Notes under the pieces: generated by a model
Database searches by the model: none
The model's input: only the letters and a program-made list of their open reading frames with translations
Told to the model about the DNA's origin: nothing
In this document: positions 33,086 to 41,637 of the stretch, in pieces
How the letters are laid out: every line of letters begins with the position of its first letter
How positions within the stretch are numbered: the first letter of the stretch is position 1
Made by a program: the position numbers and the translations under genes
Assembly: GCF_946227985.1 (NCBI RefSeq)
Contig: NZ_CAMKGL010000002.1
Coordinates: 147,266-211,265 of the forward strand
DNA from: Serratia quinivorans
GTDB taxonomy: Bacteria > Pseudomonadota > Gammaproteobacteria > Enterobacterales > Enterobacteriaceae
Direction of reading: 5' to 3'
Length of the DNA: 64,000 nt

Positions 33086-34501
33086 TTACATTAACTGTTG
33101 GATGGTTGCGCCGACCCGCAATACCGCTTGTTCAATCTCGGGCATCAGTTTAGGAGCATAGGCATAATTGATGCGCAGACAGTTACGGTATTTACCGGAG
33201 GCGGAAAAAATACTGCCGACCGCGATCTGCACGCCCTGCTGCTCCAGATGACGGTTCAGCCGCAAGGTATCGAACTCTTCATCCAGCTCAATCCACAGCA
33301 TAAAGCCCCCCCGAGGCTGACTGACACGGGTGCCGGGCGGAAAATATTTCATAATCCAACCCGTCATCACATCGCGGTTTTGTTGGTAGCGGGAACGCAT
33401 ACGCCGCAGGTGCTGCAGGTAGTGGCCGTGACGAATAAATTCGGCAATCGCCAGCTGCGGCTGGGTAGCCGTGGAGCCGGTACCGATATATTTCATGTGC
33501 AGCACGCGCTCCAGATAGCGCCCGGGGGCGATCCAGCCGATGCGCAGACCGGGTGCCAGCGTTTTTGAAAAGGAGCTGCACAGCAGCACCCGGCCGTCTT
33601 CGTCGAAGGACTTGATGGTGCGTGGGCGAGGGTATTGATAGGCGATATCCCCATACACGTCATCTTCAATGATCGTCACGTCAAAGCGCTGTGCCAGCGT
33701 CAGCAAACGCTTTTTGCGCGCCTCCGGCATGATGTAACCCAGCGGGTTATTGCAGTTGGGGGTTAACAGGATGCTTTTGACCGGCCACTGTTCCAGTGCC
33801 AATTCCAACGCTTCCAGGCTGATGCCGGTCAGCGGATCGGTGGGGATCTCCAGCGCTCTCATGCCCAAGCCTTTCAAGGTCTGCATGGTGCCGTGAAAAC
33901 AGGGGGAGTCAACCGCCACAATATCCCCTGGTTGACATACGGCGCGCAGCCCAGCGGACAGCGCTTCGTGACAACCGGTGGTGATCACCAACTGGTCGGC
34001 ATCAATCTGGCAACCGGAATCCAGCAGCAGGCGGGCGATTTGCTCACGCAACCCCAGCACGCCCTGAATGCTGTCGTAATGCAGGCTACGCAGGTCGCCG
34101 TGGCGGCCCGTGTGCCCCAGCGCTTTCATCAGGGGTTTCAGCGTGGGTTCGCTGATATCCGGCATACCTCGGCCCAGTTGAATCAGGTCTTCGCGCGGCT
34201 TGTTGCGGATCAGCTCCAGTACCTGCTCCCACTGCGAAATATCGACCGGTCGCTGTACCGGCCGGGTCACGGCGGGCAGTTCGGCCAGGGTACGCCGTGT
34301 CTGCACAAAATAGCCCGACTTCGGCCTGGCCTCCACCAGTTGGCTCTCCTCCAGCAGGCGGTAGGCCTGTTGCACTGTACTGATACTGACGCCGTGCTCC
34401 TGGCTTAGCATGCGCACCGAAGGCAGCCGATCACCTGCAGGGTAAAGCCCCTGTTCTATGCGTTGACTGAGGATGGCGGCCAGCGTGGCGTAGCGTGTCA
34501 T
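33086..34501 (-). CDS. ydcR: MocR-type regulator: GntR helix-turn-helix fused to aminotransferase domain
   Basis: 471 residues, against 468 for E. coli YdcR. An N-terminal GntR winged helix (about 1-70, LPSVRMLSQEHGVSISTVQQAYRLLEE) is joined to a fold-type I aminotransferase domain (about 100-471). The PLP lysine is Lys313 in SSFSKTLAPGLRIGW, with NCNNPLG and EDDVYGDI in the expected places. PLP-dependent transcription factor. It faces a divergent DUF1127 gene across 174 bases, an arrangement common for MocR regulators. Confidence 0.87.
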   Translation of the reverse strand: MTRYATLAAILSQRIEQGLYPAGDRLPSVRMLSQEHGVSISTVQQAYRLLEESQLVEARPKSGYFVQTRRTLAELPAVTRPVQRPVDISQWEQVLELIRNKPREDLIQLGRGMPDISEPTLKPLMKALGHTGRHGDLRSLHYDSIQGVLGLREQIARLLLDSGCQIDADQLVITTGCHEALSAGLRAVCQPGDIVAVDSPCFHGTMQTLKGLGMRALEIPTDPLTGISLEALELALEQWPVKSILLTPNCNNPLGYIMPEARKKRLLTLAQRFDVTIIEDDVYGDIAYQYPRPRTIKSFDEDGRVLLCSSFSKTLAPGLRIGWIAPGRYLERVLHMKYIGTGSTATQPQLAIAEFIRHGHYLQHLRRMRSRYQQNRDVMTGWIMKYFPPGTRVSQPRGGFMLWIELDEEFDTLRLNRHLEQQGVQIAVGSIFSASGKYRNCLRINYAYAPKLMPEIEQAVLRVGATIQQLM

Positions 34502-34675
34502 ACAGATGCCTAAAATAAGAGTGAGTGAGGAAAAGACCGGTACAGATGAAGTTAAATTAGACCATTCAGACAGGCTGAGACAGCTTTTGTATGGAAAAAA
34601 TACTGCCGGCTTGAATCTGTATTGTTTTTTGCCCGCGCAGCATCATCAACCTCAGGCTAAATCGCAGGAGATTGA

Positions 34676-34867
34676 ATGATGACTGTTCTTGTTGGCGACG
34701 TACCCGCACCCCGTCAAACCCGATTAATTCCCCTTTGGCGACTTTATTGGCAGCGTTATCTTACTCGCCAATCCTTGTTGTTGTTGGATGACGTGCAGTT
34801 GGCGGATGTAGGCCTGACACGGACACAGGCATGGCGGGAAGGGCACAAGCCTTTCTGGCGAGGTTAA
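34676..34867 (+). CDS. DUF1127 (YjiS-like) small protein
   Basis: 63 residues. Ends with the DUF1127 pattern: a Trp/Tyr-rich helix (LWRLYWQRYLTRQSLLLL) then DDVQLADVGLTRTQAWREGHKPFW. DUF1127 proteins are small, often arginine-rich and RNA- or stress-linked in alphaproteobacteria; the role here is unknown. Ribosome site AGGAG before ATG 34676. Divergent from the MocR gene, which probably regulates it. Confidence 0.85.
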   Translation: MMTVLVGDVPAPRQTRLIPLWRLYWQRYLTRQSLLLLDDVQLADVGLTRTQAWREGHKPFWRG

Positions 34868-35022
34868 ACACGGATGGTATTTTTTTAGAATAAAAAATTC
34901 ATTTACACCCGCTGGGCCGGTTTATGCCTGCCTGGCTTTTTATCGTTTCATCCAAGCCTGCAAGCTTTTATGAACGGTATCACGAATATCATCTTTATTT
35001 TGTTCCTCACTTGTTATTGAAA

Positions 35023-35039
35023 TTTATATTCCATATAAA
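35023..35039. promoter_or_regulatory. Candidate operator palindrome upstream of the oxidoreductase gene
   Basis: TTTATAT-TCC-ATATAAA is a perfect 7-3-7 inverted repeat in the 239-base AT-rich region before the Gfo/Idh/MocA gene, 68 bases from its ATG. It looks like a repressor site of a sugar-responsive regulator; no regulator gene is adjacent. Confidence 0.45.
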
Positions 35040-35106
35040 CATTTATCAGATGGTGTGTTTCATTGTGCGCACTGACAGGCTATGGGATCGGTAACGGGAG
35101 AAGGTA

Positions 35107-36237
35107 ATGAAACAGGTACGCGTTGGTTTAATTGGCACCGGCTACATTGGGCGCTGCCACGCTATTGCTTATGCGCAGGCTGCCACGGTATTCCCCTTGA
35201 AGGGAGAACTGGTGCTGGAAATGCTGGCGGAGGTGACGCCGGAGCTGGCACAACAGCGCGCTGCAGAATTTGGTTTCTCGCGTTCGACCGGTGACTGGCG
35301 TCAACTGGTGGCCGATCCGTCGATTGATGTGGTGGATATCTGCGCGCCCAACTTCCTGCATAAAGAAATGGCGCTGGAGGCGATCCGACACGGCAAGCAT
35401 GTCTATTCTGAAAAACCGCTGGCGCTGGACGCCAAAGACGCCGCCGAAATGGTGCAGGCCGCGCGGGCCAAAGGGGTCAAAACGCTGGTGGGCTTCAACT
35501 ATATGAAGAACCCGACCAGCCAGTTGGCGCGTGAAATTATTGCCAATGGCGAGATAGGCGAAGTGGTGCATTTCTACGGTACCCACAACGAGGATTATCT
35601 CGCCGACCCGCGTACACCGATCGACTGGCACTGCCGCAAGGCCACGGCCGGGTTGGGGGCGCTGGGCGACCTGGCGGCGCACATCGTGAATATGGCGCAC
35701 TATCTGGTGGGGGACATTGTTGCCGTCTCCGGCGATATGCAGACCATTATTAAACAGCGTCCGGATGCGAAAGACCCTACGCTGATGCATCAGGTGGAAA
35801 ACGAAGATCAGGCCAGTGCGCTGGTTCGCTTTGCCAGCGGGGCGATGGGCACCATCGAAACCTCACGTATTGCCTGCGGGCGCAAAATGGGGCTGACCTA
35901 TGTGGTCACCGGCACCAAGGGCACGCTGAGTTACACCCAGGAGCGGATGGCGGAACTGAAGCTGTATCGTCATGATGAACCGGCGGAGCGTCAGGGTTTT
36001 AAAACCTTGCTGGTGGGGCCAAAGCACCCGGATTACGCCGCTTTCTGCATTAGCGCCGGGCATGGCATCGGCTTTAACGATCAGAAAACGGTAGAAATCC
36101 GCGACCTGGTCAACGGCATTGCCGCCGATGATCCTATGTGGCCGGACTTTGAAGAAGGCTGGAAAGTCTCTTGCGTGCTGGATGCGATTGCCGCTTCCGC
36201 CGAACAGCGCCGCTGGCTGGAGATCAACCGCGACTGA
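35107..36237 (+). CDS. Gfo/Idh/MocA family oxidoreductase
   Basis: 376 residues. N-terminal NAD(P)-binding Rossmann fold (VGLIGTGYIGRCHAIAY), then the family hallmark SEKPLALD near residue 100, supplying the catalytic Lys. The C-terminal alpha/beta domain includes GDLAAHIVNMAHYLVGD with the conserved Asp/His pair. Likely a cytoplasmic sugar, inositol or sugar-acid dehydrogenase; substrate unknown. Start ATG preceded by GGGAGAAGG. Single gene without sugar-uptake genes nearby, which is unusual for this family. Confidence 0.9.
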   Translation: MKQVRVGLIGTGYIGRCHAIAYAQAATVFPLKGELVLEMLAEVTPELAQQRAAEFGFSRSTGDWRQLVADPSIDVVDICAPNFLHKEMALEAIRHGKHVYSEKPLALDAKDAAEMVQAARAKGVKTLVGFNYMKNPTSQLAREIIANGEIGEVVHFYGTHNEDYLADPRTPIDWHCRKATAGLGALGDLAAHIVNMAHYLVGDIVAVSGDMQTIIKQRPDAKDPTLMHQVENEDQASALVRFASGAMGTIETSRIACGRKMGLTYVVTGTKGTLSYTQERMAELKLYRHDEPAERQGFKTLLVGPKHPDYAAFCISAGHGIGFNDQKTVEIRDLVNGIAADDPMWPDFEEGWKVSCVLDAIAASAEQRRWLEINRD

Positions 36238-36241
36238 GAAT

Positions 36242-36278
36242 AACTTATGGCGCTCGTAAATTGAGAGCGCCATAAGTT
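36242..36278. terminator. Large hairpin between convergent genes
   Basis: A 14-bp perfect stem, AACTTATGGCGCTC (36242-36255) with GAGCGCCATAAGTT (36265-36278), has a 9-base loop, right after the oxidoreductase stop. No T-run follows, so it may act as an RNA-stabilising 3' structure or a weak terminator. Confidence 0.5.
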
Positions 36279-36332
36279 GGGAAGAAATTAACTTATTAAG
36301 TTATCAGCTCATTAAGTTAATGGCTTGGTAAC

Positions 36333-38204
36333 TTAAAAGGCAAAGCATGAGCAGCCGAATGCGCCCCAGAAAGCATTGTCGTCCGAGACGGGAATGCTGG
36401 AGCGGCGAGCGACATCATGCTGATGCGCATGTACACCGCACGGGCCGCAGCACTGGTGCGCCTGGCTTAATACCCCGGTACGTGGCGTGGCGACAGGCGG
36501 CGCAGAGCGATAATGCCCGGGTACCTGAGTGACCGGCGACCAGTCCGGCAGCACCGGTATTGCCGGTGGCGCCAGCGGGGAAAAGCGAGCGGCGGCATAA
36601 ACCACTTTGCCGTCTACCACCGTCATCACCGATTCAATCCCTTTGATTTGCTCCTCCGGCACGCTGAAATAGTCCTGCGACAGCACCGCCAGATCCGCCA
36701 ACTGCCCGACCTTAATCTGGCCTTTTTTGCCCTGTTCGGTAGAGAACCAGGCGCTGCCCTGGGTCCACAGCATCAGCGCCGTTTCACGATCCAGCCGGGC
36801 GTTATCGTCGTACATGGCCATGCCGCCGACCGTGCGGCCGGAAACCAGCCAGTACAGCGCGGTCCACGGGTTATAACTGGCCACGCGGGTAGCGTCGGTA
36901 CCCAGCCCGACCGGCAGTTCGGCCGCCAGCATTTTGGCCACCGGCGGTGTCTGGCGGGTGGCTTCCTTGCCGTAGCGTTCGGCGAAATACTCGCCCTGGA
37001 ACGCCATGCGGTGCTGTACCGCAATACCGCCACCCAGTGCTTTCACCCGTTCGATATTGCGATCCGAGATGGTCTCGGCGTGGTCGAAAATCCAGTGCAG
37101 GCCGTTGAACGGAATTTCGCGGTTCACCTTTTCGAACACGTTCAACATGCGGCTTATGGACTCGTCATAGGTAGCATGCAGACGGAATGGCCAGCGGTGC
37201 TCGACCAAATGGCGTACCACGCGCTCCAGCTCGTCTTCGGTGCCTTCCGGCAGATCCGGACGTGGCTGCAGGAAATCTTCGAAATCCGCGGCGGAGAACA
37301 CCAGCATTTCACCGGCGCCGTTATGGCGATAAAAATCGGTACCCTGGCCCGGTTGCAGCATGTCGGTCCACAGCTTGAAATCCTCCGGCTCCTGTTTGGG
37401 ACGCTGGGTGAACAGGTTGTAGGCAATCCGCAGGGTCAACTGCTTTTTCTCGTGCAGTTCGGCGATCACCTGATAGTCCTCCGGGTAGTTCTGGAAACCC
37501 CCTCCGGCGTCAATGGCGCTGGTCAGGCCGAGGCGATTCAATTCGCGCATAAACTGGCGGGTCGAGTTGACCTGCTGTTCCAGCGGCAGTTTTGGCCCTT
37601 TTGCCAGAGTGGCATACAGGATCATCGCATTGGGTTTGGCAATCAGCATGCCGGTCGGGTTACCGTTGCCGTCGCGTTGAATTTCGCCCCCAGGCGGGTT
37701 CGGCGTGTCTTTGGTGTAGCCCACCACTTTCAGCGCTGCGCGGTTGAGCAGGGCGCGGTCATACAGATGCAGGATAAATACCGGGGTGTCCGGTGCCGCC
37801 TGATTGATCTCTTCCAGCGTCGGCATGCGGCGCTCGGCGAACTGGAACTCGGTCCAGCCGCCGACCACCCGTACCCACTGCGGGCTGGGGGTGCGCAGCG
37901 CCTGTTCCTTCAACATGCGTAACGCATCGGCCAGGGAAGGTACCCCCTCCCAGCGCAGCTCCAGGTTATAGTTCAGGCCGCCGCGGATCAGGTGCAGGTG
38001 CGAGTCGTTAAGGCCGGGTACCGCGGTATGGCCGTGCAGGTCGATCACCTGCGTTTCTGGCCCTGCGTGCTGCATGACTTCGTTTTCACTGCCGACGGCG
38101 AGGAATTTGCCGTCGCGGATCGCCACGGCCTGGGCGACAGGAGCCTGGCGATCGACAGTGTGAAATTTACCGTTGGTGATAATCAGGGAAGCAAGGTTAC
38201 TCAT
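36333..38204 (-). CDS. Amidohydrolase family protein (YtcJ-like) with Cys-rich tail
   Basis: 623 residues. Metal-dependent hydrolase with composite N-terminal beta-sandwich and TIM barrel. The first metal motif is NDSHLHLIRGG (about 66-76); later come LHATYDES, IFDHAET and LGTDATRVASYNPW (the final Asp). Resembles YtcJ/NfdA enzymes acting on N-acyl or formamide substrates. Odd: beyond the domain there is a roughly 75-residue tail with HQCCGPCGVHAHQHD and ending FGCSCFAF, which looks like an extra metal or redox site. Last gene of a three-gene operon. Confidence 0.87.
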   Translation of the reverse strand: MSNLASLIITNGKFHTVDRQAPVAQAVAIRDGKFLAVGSENEVMQHAGPETQVIDLHGHTAVPGLNDSHLHLIRGGLNYNLELRWEGVPSLADALRMLKEQALRTPSPQWVRVVGGWTEFQFAERRMPTLEEINQAAPDTPVFILHLYDRALLNRAALKVVGYTKDTPNPPGGEIQRDGNGNPTGMLIAKPNAMILYATLAKGPKLPLEQQVNSTRQFMRELNRLGLTSAIDAGGGFQNYPEDYQVIAELHEKKQLTLRIAYNLFTQRPKQEPEDFKLWTDMLQPGQGTDFYRHNGAGEMLVFSAADFEDFLQPRPDLPEGTEDELERVVRHLVEHRWPFRLHATYDESISRMLNVFEKVNREIPFNGLHWIFDHAETISDRNIERVKALGGGIAVQHRMAFQGEYFAERYGKEATRQTPPVAKMLAAELPVGLGTDATRVASYNPWTALYWLVSGRTVGGMAMYDDNARLDRETALMLWTQGSAWFSTEQGKKGQIKVGQLADLAVLSQDYFSVPEEQIKGIESVMTVVDGKVVYAAARFSPLAPPAIPVLPDWSPVTQVPGHYRSAPPVATPRTGVLSQAHQCCGPCGVHAHQHDVARRSSIPVSDDNAFWGAFGCSCFAF

Positions 38205-38225
38205 AACGTTCTCCCGGCAGGCCGC

Positions 38226-38771
38226 CTAGCGGCGGGTTAGCCATTGATGAAATACGCGGGTCACTATTGGCATCCAGAGGAATACCACCAGGGCAACCAC
38301 GGTGGCGTCATTAAGAAAATGGCCGGTCAGGGTGCCGTTCAATTGCGGCAACAGCTTGCCCCAGAACCAGGGCACCAAATTGGTGGAGGGGAAGATCACC
38401 AGCAGGGTGATCAAAAATTGTTTCCACTTGGCAGGCTGGCGGGTATTGGGGCTTGGCGGCGTGAACCAGAATTCCGCACCGGGCCGAATTTCAATGCGAT
38501 CGCTCTCCAGCAGCAGCGGTGAAACTTCCTCGATGTAGCGCTTGCGCAACGGCGAGTTAAGCCACAGATAGAGATTGTCCAGGTCGTCAAAACGCACTAA
38601 TACGGTATAGGCCTGTTCGTTGCCGGTAGGGCGGATCACGTTAACGCCGAGGTGGCCGGTGAAGTTGGCGGCCTCGGGCATGATGCGTTTTAGCCAGGCC
38701 TCGTAGGCCGGTTCCTGTCCCGGTGCCAAACGGTGTGTAATGACTAATGTGACATGCTGTGGATGGCCCAT
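38226..38771 (-). CDS. Antibiotic biosynthesis monooxygenase (ABM) domain protein with membrane tail
   Basis: 181 residues. The N-terminal half (about 5-95) is a ferredoxin-like ABM domain: VTLVITHRLAPGQEPAYEAWLKRI, then TVLVRFDDLDNLYLWLNS. The second half has two hydrophobic helices (about 118-138 and 155-172) that should anchor it in the inner membrane. Members of this composite family are usually encoded beside isochorismatase-like hydrolases. Between the hydrolase (45 bases upstream) and the amidohydrolase (21 bases downstream). Confidence 0.82.
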   Translation of the reverse strand: MGHPQHVTLVITHRLAPGQEPAYEAWLKRIMPEAANFTGHLGVNVIRPTGNEQAYTVLVRFDDLDNLYLWLNSPLRKRYIEEVSPLLLESDRIEIRPGAEFWFTPPSPNTRQPAKWKQFLITLLVIFPSTNLVPWFWGKLLPQLNGTLTGHFLNDATVVALVVFLWMPIVTRVFHQWLTRR

Positions 38772-38816
38772 AGTATTCCACTCCAGAAAAACCCGGCGCG
38801 GGGCCGGGATAAAGGG

Positions 38817-39461
38817 TTATTTCGCCACGCGTGCCGGAGCGTGATGCACCATGGTGTAAGCGTAGTCGACGCCCATGCCGTAAGCGCCGCTGTGCTCACG
38901 CACCAGTGCCATCACCGCGTCGTAAGTCTCTTTACGTGCCCAGTCGCGCTGGTATTCCAACAGCACCTGCTGCCAGGTCACCGGGATGGCACCGGCCTGC
39001 ACCATGCGGTCGATTGAACGTTCATGTGCATCGATCGAGGTACCGCCGGAAGTATCGGTGACCACATAAACTTCGTAGCCGGCTTCAAGCGCCATCAGCG
39101 CCGGGAAGGTCAGGCACACTTCGGTCCACAGGGCGGAAATCACCAGCTTTTTGCGACCGGTTGCCTCTACGGCTTTCACGAAGGCGGCGTCTTCCCAGGA
39201 GTTCATCGAAGTTCGTTCAATCGGGGTGATTTCAGGGTGAACCGCCAGCAGTTCCGGCCAGATATAGCCGCTGAAACTTTCGGTTTCTACCGAGGTAAAA
39301 ATCGTCGGGACGTTGAAAATCTTGCCGGCTTTGGCCAGACCGACCACGTTGTTTTTCAGCAGTTGGCGATCAATATTAGCCACACCAAAAGACATTTGCG
39401 GCTGGTGGTCAATGAAAATCAGTGCGGAATTATCTTTATCAAGTAATTGAAATTTAGACAT
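38817..39461 (-). CDS. Isochorismatase-like cysteine hydrolase (YcaC-like)
   Basis: 214 residues. Catalytic triad positions are visible: Asp in LIFIDHQPQMSFG (about residue 18), Lys in RKKLVISALWTEVCLTFPAL, and the nucleophile Cys in that same segment (about 117), with TDTSGGTSIDAHERSIDRM following. Resembles E. coli YcaC; physiological substrate unknown. First gene of the operon, divergent from the LysR gene across about 140 bases. Confidence 0.88.
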   Translation of the reverse strand: MSKFQLLDKDNSALIFIDHQPQMSFGVANIDRQLLKNNVVGLAKAGKIFNVPTIFTSVETESFSGYIWPELLAVHPEITPIERTSMNSWEDAAFVKAVEATGRKKLVISALWTEVCLTFPALMALEAGYEVYVVTDTSGGTSIDAHERSIDRMVQAGAIPVTWQQVLLEYQRDWARKETYDAVMALVREHSGAYGMGVDYAYTMVHHAPARVAK

Positions 39462-39493
39462 GATTTACCTTCCCAGTGATACTGCGGTTTAAC

Positions 39494-39511
39494 AGATGAT
39501 GAATGTCATCT
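39494..39511. promoter_or_regulatory. Candidate LysR-type operator
   Basis: AGATGA-N6-TCATCT is a perfect interrupted inverted repeat in the divergent region between the YcaC-like operon and the LysR gene. Location and architecture suit a LysR-type binding site; the exact T-N11-A element is not obvious. Confidence 0.4.
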
Positions 39512-39603
39512 CGATAAACGCCAGAGTAGGCAGGGGCAGATTTCAAAGATAGCGCAGAATTTTTGCCGTCTTGTTGAGTTTTTTTATACACAAAGGGGGA
39601 GCG

Positions 39604-40512
39604 GTGAGATTAAACCTGGAAGCGTTACTGATTTTGGATGCGCTCGATCGGCATGGTTCCTTTGCCGCGGCGGCGGCAGTGTTGTTCAAAACGCCGTCGG
39701 CATTGAGCTATATGGTGCAGAAACTGGAAAACGATCTCGATATTACGTTGCTTGATCGCTCCGGCCATCGGGCGAAATTTACCGACACCGGCAAGCTGAT
39801 GCTGGAAAAAGGCCGGTCGATATTACGTGCGGCGCAGGATTTGGAGCAGCAGGCGCGTTATGTAGAAAACGGCTGGGAAAGTGAGATCACGCTTGGCATT
39901 GACGCATCATTTCCGTTTGAGCGCTTGCTGCCACTGATTGAGGAGTTCTATCAACAGCATCACCATACCCGCCTGCGTTTTGGTCATGAGGTACTGGCCG
40001 GATCCTGGGAATCACTGGTTTATGGCTGCGCGGATATTATTGTCGGTGCAATCTGTGAGCCTCCGTCGCAGGTAGGCTATGCTTTTAGCCCGTTGGGAAG
40101 GTTGGATTACGTGTTTGCCGTGGCTCCGCAGCACCCGCTGGCGGCGTTGGCGGAACCCTTGCTAAAGGACCAAATCCGTCAGCATCGGGCGGTAGTGGTG
40201 CGTGATACCTCGCGGGTGAATGCGCCGCAAAACCTGAACATCCTCGAGGAACAAGACACCTTGACGGTCTTCGGTTTCGACGCCAAATTACGGGCGCAGC
40301 TCAGCGGCCTGGGTTGTGGTTACCTGCCGCGTTATTTGGCCGAACCTTACCTGAAAAGCGGCGAACTGGTGGCGAAAAGCGTTGAATCAGAACGCTGCAG
40401 CGACGTCGCTTATTTTGGCTGGCGAGAAAGTGCCAGCGGCCTGGCGGCGAAATGGTGGCGTGAGCGGCTACAGCGATATGCCGATGCCGGGGGCGTCTAC
40501 CCGGAACACTGA
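39604..40512 (+). CDS. LysR family transcriptional regulator
   Basis: 302 residues. Winged helix at the N terminus: LLILDALDRHGSFAAAAAVLFKTPSALSYMVQKLENDL; effector domain from about 90. The GTG at 39604 was chosen because GGGGGAG precedes it; a TTG 11 codons upstream would be the alternative. Divergent from the YcaC-ABM-amidohydrolase operon, its likely target. Confidence 0.88.
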   Translation: MRLNLEALLILDALDRHGSFAAAAAVLFKTPSALSYMVQKLENDLDITLLDRSGHRAKFTDTGKLMLEKGRSILRAAQDLEQQARYVENGWESEITLGIDASFPFERLLPLIEEFYQQHHHTRLRFGHEVLAGSWESLVYGCADIIVGAICEPPSQVGYAFSPLGRLDYVFAVAPQHPLAALAEPLLKDQIRQHRAVVVRDTSRVNAPQNLNILEEQDTLTVFGFDAKLRAQLSGLGCGYLPRYLAEPYLKSGELVAKSVESERCSDVAYFGWRESASGLAAKWWRERLQRYADAGGVYPEH

Positions 40513-40550
40513 TTTTCCACCTTCGGGTGATAATACAAGGAAGTAGAGAA

Positions 40551-40922
40551 TTGAAAGCAGGGATGTGGCTATGGGTGATGTTACTGACCGGCTGTAGCGC
40601 CGGCAGCGAAAACCGCACTGCGTTGGAAAGCGTGGCGACTTCAGTTCAGCCAACGAAGCTCCAGCGCAGCAATTATCCGGAAAGAATGCGGCAGGCCATC
40701 ACGCAGGAAATGCAGTTGCCCGGCAAATATAAATCCAAAAGTTGTTCGATCAGCATTCATCTGTTGCCGGATGGATCTTTGAAAGACTTTAAAGTGCTGG
40801 AAGGTGACGCAGAGCTGTGTGCAGCGGCAAGCCAGGCGGTACAACGCGCCAAACTGCCGAACATGGCCAATGAGACCGAGTACGCGGTATTTCACAGCGT
40901 GGTACTGGATTTTGTTCCCTGA
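40551..40922 (+). CDS. Lipoprotein with TolA domain III-like fold
   Basis: About 123 residues from a TTG at 40551 (AAGGAAG upstream); an ATG at 40563 is the alternative. The leader ends in the lipobox LLTGC, so lipidation is expected at Cys about residue 14. The rest aligns well by eye with TolA C-terminal domain III: CSISIHLLPDGSLKDFKV, then LCAAASQAVQRAKLPN, and the ending VLDFVP (TolA ends PLDFKP). Two cysteines match the TolA disulfide. No TolA coiled coil or membrane helix is present. Role unknown; it may touch the Tol-Pal system. Confidence 0.75.
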   Translation: MKAGMWLWVMLLTGCSAGSENRTALESVATSVQPTKLQRSNYPERMRQAITQEMQLPGKYKSKSCSISIHLLPDGSLKDFKVLEGDAELCAAASQAVQRAKLPNMANETEYAVFHSVVLDFVP

Positions 40923-40931
40923 TGAGGCAGT

Positions 40932-40960
40932 TGGCTTACCGCATCGGATGCGGTAAGCCA
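40932..40960. terminator. Perfect inverted repeat between convergent genes
   Basis: TGGCTTACCGCATC (40932-40945) and its exact complement (40947-40960) are separated by one base. It lies between the lipoprotein gene and convergent nudI. No T-run follows; probably a shared 3' hairpin or weak bidirectional terminator. Confidence 0.5.
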
Positions 40961-40968
40961 TGCACCAG

Positions 40969-41394
40969 TTACAAAATACCTTTCTGCGCAAAGGTGATGC
41001 GAGTGGCCTCATTGAGATCGAGTTCAGGTATCCGGTCGGGCCTGAGCCAGGCGACTTCCTGAAACTCTTCATTGAAGGTGATCTGACGATTGGCACTGAC
41101 ACAATCGAAGATCAGATACAGCATGTAGATCTGTTCAGTTGTCCCATCAGGATAAGTCTTGGTACGAACATCATCCCTGAAAGTCCAGGGGGTGATCTGG
41201 GTAATTTCCAGTGCTTCCCCCAGTTCTTCCCTGATCTCACGACGAAGGGCTTCCTCAATCGTCTCTCCGGGTTCCATACCTCCACCGGACAGCGCCCATT
41301 GGCCGGGGAAAACGCCGCGGTCATCGGCCATTTTGCACAGTAAATACTCGCCATTATTTTCAATAATCGGGCAGACGATGATCCTTTGACGCAT
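40969..41394 (-). CDS. nudI: Nucleoside triphosphatase NudI
   Basis: 141 residues, identical in length to E. coli Nud[23 protein letters not shown] matches its opening. The Nudix box [24 protein letters not shown] (about 37-60) is complete. NudI hydrolyses pyrimidine deoxynucleoside triphosphates, chiefly dUTP, dTTP and dCTP. The ATG at 41394 has AGGAGGTTAC upstream, an excellent ribosome site, and excludes the six-codon extension. Single gene. Confidence 0.92.
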   Translation of the reverse strand: MRQRIIVCPIIENNGEYLLCKMADDRGVFPGQWALSGGGMEPGETIEEALRREIREELGEALEITQITPWTFRDDVRTKTYPDGTTEQIYMLYLIFDCVSANRQITFNEEFQEVAWLRPDRIPELDLNEATRITFAQKGIL

Positions 41395-41637
41395 GTAACC
41401 TCCTGATGTCATAAGTTCTTATTAGCTAATCAGATAACTGCTGTTATCAAGCCAGAATGCTCGCAATACCACCCAGGGTAGTATCCCGTTGAACTGGATG
41501 GGGTATCCGTGATCGGGTTCTCATCAACAACAATGGCATAACTAGCTGATTTTTAACTTTGCTTTGCCGCTTTCGTTATTTTGAGCGCCCCTGCCGCTCG
41601 CTGATACTGAGCAAAATCTCAAACAGCGAGCCGCGCA

